Shown in pieces: positions 58,862-64,000 of a DNA stretch of 64,000 nucleotides. This DNA comes from Caulobacteraceae bacterium (GTDB taxonomy: Bacteria; Pseudomonadota; Alphaproteobacteria; Caulobacterales; Caulobacteraceae). Location: NCBI GenBank assembly GCA_031291645.1, contig JARLIQ010000034.1, forward strand, positions 30,552 to 94,551. The letters are read 5' to 3'. How positions within the stretch are numbered: the first letter of the stretch is position 1; every line of letters starts with the position of its first letter. A program made the translations under genes and the position numbers. Under the pieces are notes generated by a model. The model was not told the DNA's origin, searched no databases, and saw only the letters and a program-made list of their open reading frames with translations.

Positions 58862-59803
58862 ATGCCGAGTTTCAGCAGACGCACTTTCCTAGGCTACAGC
58901 GCGGCGGCCGCCGGTCTGGGGTTTTGTGATCGAGGCGCATTCGCCGATCCCGGCGGATTTCCGGTGGGGCTTCAGCTCTATACTGTGGGCCAGGATTTGG
59001 AGAAGGATTTCGAGGGCACGATGCGCCGGATCGCCGAGATCGGTTATCGTCAGATCGAAGGGGGTCTCTCGATTGCCGGGCGCGACGCCAAGGCGATCGG
59101 CGGTCTCGCAAAGAGCCTCGATCTTGGCTGGCGCAGCATCCATACCAGCGTTCCCGAACTCCAGGGCGGCGCGCAGCGTATCTTCGACCAGGCGCGCGAG
59201 AACGGCATCGAATACGTCATCTGCGCGGCGCCCTGGGCCAAGGACCCATCGCGGATCAAGCCGCTCGATCCATCCGATCCACTGTTCAAAAGCGCCGGCA
59301 AATACGCGCCGTTCGTCAATATCTTGAACAACCTGACGCTCGACGATTGGAAATGGCTGGTCGATGTCTTCAACGAGACAGGCGTTAAAGCCAAGGCGGC
59401 CGGGCTTACCTTCGGCTATCACAATCATAATTTCGAGTTCAAAAAAATCGACGGGGTCATGCCGTACGATTTGCTGATCGAAAAAACCGATCCGCAATAT
59501 GTGTCCTTTGAGCTTGACTGCGGCTGGATGGTCAGCGCCGGCTTCGATCCGGTCGCCTACTTGTCGAAACATCCAGATCGGTATCGGCTTCTACACATCA
59601 AGGATTTGGCCCCGAATCAGCCCGCGGGCGGTATCCTCACAACGGAAGTCGGGAGCGGGACGATCGATTGGCGCAAGATATTCATCGCCGCGAAGAAGAC
59701 CAAGGTCACCGGCTATTATGTCGAGCAGGAACCGCCTTATGAGCGTCCGCCGCTGGAATCCGCGCGGATCAGCTACGACTACCTGCACAGACTGACGATA
59801 TGA
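58862..59803 (+). CDS. Tat-exported TIM-barrel protein (sugar phosphate isomerase/epimerase family)
   Basis: A 313-residue AP-endonuclease-2/xylose-isomerase-like TIM barrel. It opens with a twin-arginine signal (SRRTFLGYSAAAAGLGF). Metal ligands fit FGYHNHNFEF, SFELDCGW, LLHIKDL and YYVEQEP, a Glu/Asp/His/Glu set. Such enzymes isomerise, epimerise or cleave sugars and inosose-like keto sugars; an exported form would act in the periplasm. GGAGG precedes the ATG at 58862; the upstream ATG at 58850 would overlap it. The stop overlaps the MFS start by four bases. The exact reaction is unknown. Confidence 0.85.
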   Translation: MPSFSRRTFLGYSAAAAGLGFCDRGAFADPGGFPVGLQLYTVGQDLEKDFEGTMRRIAEIGYRQIEGGLSIAGRDAKAIGGLAKSLDLGWRSIHTSVPELQGGAQRIFDQARENGIEYVICAAPWAKDPSRIKPLDPSDPLFKSAGKYAPFVNILNNLTLDDWKWLVDVFNETGVKAKAAGLTFGYHNHNFEFKKIDGVMPYDLLIEKTDPQYVSFELDCGWMVSAGFDPVAYLSKHPDRYRLLHIKDLAPNQPAGGILTTEVGSGTIDWRKIFIAAKKTKVTGYYVEQEPPYERPPLESARISYDYLHRLTI

Positions 59804-61341
59804 TCGTTTCCCCGCCCGAGTTGCGCATGACCGCGGCAGAGGGCGACCGGCGGCTGTTCGCGACCTGCTTCGCCGCGATCGTCGCGACATCCTTCTGCTT
59901 TATCCTTCGCGCGCTGGTCGTCGACGATTGGGGACGCGAATTCGCGTTGTCTCAAACGCAAAAGGGGGAGTTGCTTGGCGTCGGCCTTTGGCCGTTCTCG
60001 ATTTCGATCGTGCTTCTGAGTTTGCTGATCGACCGCATCGGCTTCCGCGTGACGCTCTGGTTCGCGGCCGGGTGCCACCTCGCGGGGCTTGCGGTCCTGC
60101 TGACGGCCCACGGCTATTGGTCGCTCTATATCGGCACCTTCGCGATGGCGCTCGGCAACGGCGCCGTCGAGGCGGCGGCCAACCCTCTGATCGCGACCCT
60201 CTACAGTCACGATAAGGCAAAGTGGCTCAACCGCCTGCATGCCGGATGGCCGGCCGGACTGATCCTTGGCGGGCTTCTGGCGCTGGCGGCGGGCGCCGAG
60301 ACCGGATGGCGGCTCAAATGCGCGCTGCTGGTGATCCCGGTGCTGACATATGTGATGCTTTTGATCGGACGGCGTTTCCCGATGAGCGAACGGGTCGCGG
60401 CCGGCGTATCATACAAGGTGATGCTGGCGGAGGTAGGGTTCGTGAGCGCCGCTATAATTGCTTTGCTGATAATGCTCGAGATCGGGCGGATCGCCGGCCT
60501 GTCGATGACGGCGGAGATCGTCGTCGTCGCCGCGATGACGGTTGCCTACGCCGTCTTTGCGCGTTCGGCCGGGCGGCCGCTCTATATCATCCTCTTGCTG
60601 ATCATGATCCCGCTGGCGATCACGGAACTCAGCACCGACAGTTGGATTTCGTCGCTGATGGAACCGGAGATGGACCGCGTCGGCCTGCAGACGGGGTGGG
60701 TGCTCGTTTACACTTCGGCGATTGTGTTCGTTGTCAGAATCTTCGCGGGATCGCTCATCCATTGGCTGAAGCCGCTGCCGGTCCTGGCTATCGCATCCGC
60801 GTTCGCGGCCGCCGGCCTTTATATGCTGTCCGGCGCCGCAGGCCTCAGCCTGCTTGCCGCCGCGACGCTCTATGGGATCGGCAAGAGCTTCTTCTGGGCC
60901 ACCAGCCTCGGCCTGTGCTCGGAGCAGTTCCCAAGAGGCGGGGCTGTCGCGATCAACACGGTCGCGGGCGCGGGGATGCTGGCTGCCGGGATTATTGGCT
61001 CCGTCATGCTGGGCGCGGCGCAGGATCGGGCGACCGACGCGGCGCTGACCGATCATGACGCGCGATACCGGACCCATCTGGCCGAAACCTACCTGACGCA
61101 AAGCAAGACGAGCATCTTCGGCAGTTACCGGGCCCTCGACCCCGCCAGGATCGCGGCGGGTGATCGCGCCGACCAAGAGCTGGTCGCTTCTATCAAGGCC
61201 GCCAGCAAGAAAGAGGCGCTGCGGGATGTCGCGAAGCTGCCGTTGGTCATGCTGGCTGCCTATCTGTGCCTGATCGTGTTCTTCCGCAGTCGCGGCGGCT
61301 ATCGGTCGGTCCTGCTTGCCCCTGCGGCCCCGGCGGAATGA
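59800..61341 (+). CDS. MFS permease
   Basis: A 513-residue permease with about 12 helices and a long loop near the C-terminus (about 415-480, rich in charged residues) before a last helix. Signature A is degenerate (DRIGFRVTLW). The N-terminal block DRRLFATCFAAIVATSFCFILRALV is repeated as a remnant at 57066. Similar permeases accompany Gfo/Idh/MocA and TIM-barrel sugar enzymes. The ATG overlaps the TIM-barrel stop, and its stop overlaps the oxidoreductase start, so the genes are translationally coupled. It should carry the sugar derivative across the inner membrane. Confidence 0.85.
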   Translation: MIVSPPELRMTAAEGDRRLFATCFAAIVATSFCFILRALVVDDWGREFALSQTQKGELLGVGLWPFSISIVLLSLLIDRIGFRVTLWFAAGCHLAGLAVLLTAHGYWSLYIGTFAMALGNGAVEAAANPLIATLYSHDKAKWLNRLHAGWPAGLILGGLLALAAGAETGWRLKCALLVIPVLTYVMLLIGRRFPMSERVAAGVSYKVMLAEVGFVSAAIIALLIMLEIGRIAGLSMTAEIVVVAAMTVAYAVFARSAGRPLYIILLLIMIPLAITELSTDSWISSLMEPEMDRVGLQTGWVLVYTSAIVFVVRIFAGSLIHWLKPLPVLAIASAFAAAGLYMLSGAAGLSLLAAATLYGIGKSFFWATSLGLCSEQFPRGGAVAINTVAGAGMLAAGIIGSVMLGAAQDRATDAALTDHDARYRTHLAETYLTQSKTSIFGSYRALDPARIAAGDRADQELVASIKAASKKEALRDVAKLPLVMLAAYLCLIVFFRSRGGYRSVLLAPAAPAE

Positions 61342-62489
61342 CGCGCGTTCCACCTCTTCGCCTGGCGATGGTCGGCGGCGGGCCAGGGTCGTTCATCGGT
61401 CCGGTCCACCGCATGGCGGCCGAGTTGGACGGCGCGTTCGAACTGGTCGCGGGCGCGTTCAGCCGCGATCGGCAAAGATCGATCGCCGCGGCGGACCGTT
61501 ATGGCGTTGCGACCGACCGCGCCTATGCCGATTATCGCCAGATGATCGCGGCTGAGCACGATCGCCCGGACGGCGCGGAAGTGGTTGCCGTCGTCACGCC
61601 CAATCACCTGCATTTTCCCGTCGCGCAGGCGGCACTTGCCGCCGGCATCCATGTCATCAGCGACAAGCCGGCGACTGCGACGCTCGCCGAGGCGTTGGCG
61701 CTTCAGGTGATGATCGACCGCGCCGGCGTTCGCTATGGGCTCTCCTACACTTATACCGGCTATCCCATGGTGCGGGAGGCGCGGGAGCTTTGTTGTGGAG
61801 GAGAACTCGGCGCCATTCGCAAGGTCGTGGTCGAATACTCGCAAGGATGGCTTTCTCACGCCATCGAGCGGGCGGGCGATCGCCAGGCTGCGTGGCGTGC
61901 CGATCCGGAACAGGCAGGCGTGGGCGGCTGCATCGGCGACATCGGCGTGCATGCCTTCAACATCGCCGAGTTCGTCAGTGGCCGGCAAGTCGCTGAGCTT
62001 TGTGCCGATCTTTCGAGCGTGGTTCCCGGACGCGCGCTGGATGACGACTGCAATATGCTGCTCCGCTTCGACAACGGCGCGCCCGGCGTGCTGATTGCGT
62101 CGCAGATCGCCGCCGGAGACCGAAACGGCCTCAGGCTCAGGGTCTATGGCGAACGCGGCAATCTCGACTGGTCGCATGAGAACCCGCAGATTCTGACGGT
62201 GAACTGGGCGGACAGGCCAACCGAGATACTTCATGCCGGCGCGCCATATCTCAGACGCGGCGCGACTCGCGATTCTCGTCTGCCGTCGGGTCATCCGGAG
62301 GGTTTCATCGAGGCTTTCGCCAATATCTATCGAGACTTCGCCGATGACATCCGAGCGGGTGGGGATCGTGGAGAATCGCTCGTCCCGGGAATCGAGGCCG
62401 GCATTCGGGGCGTGGCATTCGTCGAATGCGCGGTTGCGGCCAGCCGGGCCCGCGCCGGCTGGGTTAAGCTGGACTGGTCAGGGGCATGA
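61338..62489 (+). CDS. Gfo/Idh/MocA-family oxidoreductase
   Basis: A 383-residue NAD(P)-dependent sugar dehydrogenase. The Rossmann start is MVGGGPGSFIGPVHRM, the family DKP motif is in SDKPATATLAEA, and the catalytic Asp and His are in GGCIGDIGVHAFNIAEF. Members oxidise C1 or C3 hydroxyls of sugars, glycosides, inositols or anhydrosugars. The ATG overlaps the MFS stop by four bases. The TIM-barrel enzyme that follows is its likely pathway partner. The frame extends upstream to 61266 but the overlap start is the natural one. Confidence 0.9.
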   Translation: MTRVPPLRLAMVGGGPGSFIGPVHRMAAELDGAFELVAGAFSRDRQRSIAAADRYGVATDRAYADYRQMIAAEHDRPDGAEVVAVVTPNHLHFPVAQAALAAGIHVISDKPATATLAEALALQVMIDRAGVRYGLSYTYTGYPMVREARELCCGGELGAIRKVVVEYSQGWLSHAIERAGDRQAAWRADPEQAGVGGCIGDIGVHAFNIAEFVSGRQVAELCADLSSVVPGRALDDDCNMLLRFDNGAPGVLIASQIAAGDRNGLRLRVYGERGNLDWSHENPQILTVNWADRPTEILHAGAPYLRRGATRDSRLPSGHPEGFIEAFANIYRDFADDIRAGGDRGESLVPGIEAGIRGVAFVECAVAASRARAGWVKLDWSGA

Positions 62490-62493
62490 GCAC

Positions 62494-63549
62494 GTGAGAA
62501 CGATCCAAGGACCGGGCATATTTCTGGCCCAATTCGCGAGCGCGACGCCGCCATTCGACCGGTTGGAGACGATAGCCGATTGGGCCGCCGAATTCGGCTA
62601 CGTGGGGATACAGCTACCGACTACGACCAGCCTGTTCGACCTCGAACGGGCTGCCGCGAGCAAAACATATTGCGACGACGTGGCCGGCATGCTGGCCGCG
62701 AAGGGACTCGTCATCACCGAGCTGTCGACGCACCTGCAGGGGCAGCTTGTGGCGGTGCATCCAGCCTATGACGCGCTGTTCGACGGCTTTGCGCCGGCTT
62801 CGGTGCACGGCAACGTAACGGCGCGCCAAGCTTGGGCGACGGACCAGCTGAAGCTCGCCGCCAAGGCCAGCGGCAACCTCGGCCTCAAATCCCACGTGAC
62901 GTTCTCGGGCGCTCTGCTGTGGAGTTACTTCTACCCCTGGCCGCAGCGGCCGGCCGGGCTGTTGGACGAAGGTTTCGCCAGGCTGGGTCAGCTCTGGCGC
63001 CCGATTCTGGATGCCTTCGACGAGGCTGGCGTCGATCTCTGCTATGAAATCCATCCGGGCGAAGACTTGCATGACGGTGTAACGTTCGAGCGGTTCCTGG
63101 ATGCGGTTGGCGGCCATCCCCGCGCCAATATCCTCTACGATCCCAGCCATCTGCTGCTCCAGCAGCTCGACTATCTGGCGTTCATCGATCTTTATCACGA
63201 TCGCATTCGCGCCTTTCACGTCAAGGATGCCGAATTTCGGCCGAATGGCAGATCGGGCGTCTATGGCGGTTACCAGGATTGGATCGATCGCCCCGGCCGC
63301 TTTCGCTCGCTCGGGGACGGCCAGATCGACTTTCGGGCCATCTTCTCGAAGCTCGCGCAATATGACTACGCCGGCTGGGCGGTGCTTGAATGGGAGTGCT
63401 GCCTGAAGCACCCCGAGGACGGAGCCCGCGAGGGCGCGCCCTTTATCCGGGACAGCATCATCCGCGTCACCGATCGCGCCTTCGATGATTTCGCGAACGC
63501 AGGTGTCGATGCCGGCCTCATCGGACGCATCCTCGACGGCAAGCCGTAA
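62494..63549 (+). CDS. Sugar phosphate isomerase/epimerase-like TIM barrel (cytoplasmic)
   Basis: A 351-residue xylose-isomerase-like barrel without a signal peptide. Metal ligands are visible in LCYEIHPGEDLHDG (Glu, His), ILYDPSHLLLQ (Asp, His), AFHVKDAEF (His) and VLEWECC (Glu). This subfamily is regularly paired with the oxidoreductase type encoded just upstream, from my memory of alphaproteobacterial genomes. The start is GTG at 62494, four bases after the previous stop; AGGGG is about ten bases upstream. It probably isomerises or cleaves the keto sugar made by the oxidoreductase. Confidence 0.88.
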   Translation: MRTIQGPGIFLAQFASATPPFDRLETIADWAAEFGYVGIQLPTTTSLFDLERAAASKTYCDDVAGMLAAKGLVITELSTHLQGQLVAVHPAYDALFDGFAPASVHGNVTARQAWATDQLKLAAKASGNLGLKSHVTFSGALLWSYFYPWPQRPAGLLDEGFARLGQLWRPILDAFDEAGVDLCYEIHPGEDLHDGVTFERFLDAVGGHPRANILYDPSHLLLQQLDYLAFIDLYHDRIRAFHVKDAEFRPNGRSGVYGGYQDWIDRPGRFRSLGDGQIDFRAIFSKLAQYDYAGWAVLEWECCLKHPEDGAREGAPFIRDSIIRVTDRAFDDFANAGVDAGLIGRILDGKP

Positions 63550-63605
63550 AACCCTTCGGGCTTTGCTACCAAAGGGATCGAAGTGGGGGGATTTTGATGA
63601 ATTAT

Positions 63606-63640
63606 TGTGATAAAACCCTTGACATATGTTCTGTGATAAA
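63606..63640. repeat. Direct repeat TGTGATAAA on both sides of the -35 element
   Basis: TGTGATAAA occurs at 63606-63614 and 63632-63640, 26 bp apart, bracketing TTGACA. Such placement is typical of operator sites for an autoregulator, as in phage and mobile-element control regions. The binding protein is unknown. Confidence 0.45.
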
Positions 63641-63647
63641 CTATATC
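63619..63647 (+). promoter_or_regulatory. Strong sigma70-type promoter, probably giving a leaderless mRNA
   Basis: TTGACA (63619-63624), a 17-base spacer and TATATC (63642-63647) lie in the only clearly AT-rich stretch of the window. Transcription should start at about 63653-63655, at the ATG itself, and there is no ribosome-binding site. This is the best consensus promoter I see in the 64 kb. Confidence 0.6.
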
Positions 63648-63654
63648 CGTTCCC

Positions 63655-64000
63655 ATGGACGGAACGAACACATCCGACGGTAAGGTCGCCAGCGAGCCGC
63701 CCTCGCCCTTTTTGGGCGAGCTGCAGGATCGCCAGGCCGATATCGTCGCCGGCGCCGAGCCGTGGAACGATCCGCGCGAACAACGCCGCGCGGAACGCCG
63801 GCGCGACCTGGAAATCTCCCGCACAATCTCCGTCGAGACCGGGGTCCGCCTCAACGAGGCGATGGCCGGCAGAATCCAGTCCTGGCAATGCCCCCTGTTC
63901 AAGAACATGAAGGACCCGGTCGTCTCGCTGGCCAAGCTCAACACCTCCATCGTGCAGATCGTGCTGTGCGAGGAACGGGTGGACGAGACCGACGAGGAAC
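63655..64000 (+). CDS. Unrecognised protein, N-terminal 115 codons (runs off the window)
   Basis: An ORF starting MDGTNTSDGK with no stop before the window end. It has an acidic/proline-rich start (SEPPSPFLGELQDRQ), a strongly charged helix (DPREQRRAERRRDLEISRTI) and a region IQSWQCPLFKNMKDPVVSLAKLN. I do not recognise a domain. Translation probably starts without a leader from the promoter just upstream. The dedicated strong promoter, flanking repeats and position at the edge of a region of different base use suggest a mobile-element or prophage gene, but nothing in the sequence proves it. Confidence 0.5.
   Translation, partial: MDGTNTSDGKVASEPPSPFLGELQDRQADIVAGAEPWNDPREQRRAERRRDLEISRTISVETGVRLNEAMAGRIQSWQCPLFKNMKDPVVSLAKLNTSIVQIVLCEERVDETDEE

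Noticed and set aside
63550..63600. Intrinsic terminator after the last TIM-barrel gene
   Set aside because: CCCTT and AAGGG arms are only five bases with a long loop and no following T-run.
1..64000. tRNA, rRNA, CRISPR arrays, insertion sequences or a replication origin
   Set aside because: No cloverleaf-like tRNA ends, no regularly spaced repeats, no transposase-like protein and no DnaA-box cluster were seen on reading both strands. I could not run a covariance-model search, so small structured RNAs may be missed.

Overview
This 64 kb window is GC-rich (roughly two thirds G+C), and most genes use G or C at almost every third codon position. The gene content points to an alphaproteobacterium of the Caulobacteraceae (Caulobacter/Phenylobacterium type): TonB-dependent receptors, NodT-type outer-membrane factors, a FucP/GluP-like sugar permease and an MbfA-type iron exporter. 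That assignment is inference from gene content. I see no rRNA, tRNA, CRISPR array or complete insertion sequence.

Layout, left half. 1-6.3 kb: the start of a FucP/GluP-type sugar permease behind a palindromic operator and promoter, a GH18-like secreted protein, a DbpA-type RNA helicase, an HSL-type esterase, an enoyl-reductase-like oxidoreductase and an SRPBCC protein. 6.3-9.8 kb: a minus-strand run of MbfA-type iron exporter, membrane-anchored catalase-like peroxidase, cytochrome b561 and a small dimeric-barrel protein. 9.9-15.8 kb: TauD-type dioxygenase, MFS permease, esterase, fused phosphotransferase/P-loop kinase and FMN reductase. 15.8-25.7 kb: two exporter operons back to back, LysR-AaeB-AaeX-AaeA-NodT on the minus strand and EmrA-EmrB-NodT on the plus strand. 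25.8-31.7 kb: MFS, aldo/keto reductase, a small unknown ORF, MocR regulator, TauE permease and SDR. 31.7-39.6 kb: class III transaminase, TonB-dependent receptor, MFS, YtcJ-type amidohydrolase and CobW GTPase.

Layout, right half. 39.7-46.1 kb: a third exporter (NodT, HlyD, RbbA-like ABC fusion, ABC-2 permease). 46.1-49.0 kb: elongation factor P with its lysine-modification enzymes EpmA and EpmB. 49.1-53.3 kb: lipoprotein, Hsp20, Lon and an HPF/cold-shock fusion. Four perfect TTGA-N6-TCAA palindromes (FNR/FixK type) lie in the gaps just upstream of the third exporter, the lipoprotein, hsp20 and the HPF gene, which suggests one low-oxygen or stationary-phase regulon.

53.3-64 kb is the most unusual part. 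A host-like AraC regulator faces a TonB-dependent receptor whose first quarter has host codon usage, while the rest, and every gene to its right up to about 63.5 kb, uses clearly more A/T at third positions. The genes here are a secreted type-B carboxylesterase, a Tat-exported TIM-barrel enzyme, an MFS permease, a Gfo/Idh/MocA oxidoreductase and a second TIM-barrel enzyme, the last four packed like an operon. It reads as an acquired pathway that imports, de-esterifies, oxidises and cleaves or isomerises a sugar derivative. Remnants of two other transporter genes flank the receptor. The window ends in an AT-rich stretch with a strong, probably leaderless promoter between two direct repeats, feeding an unrecognised ORF that runs off the edge.
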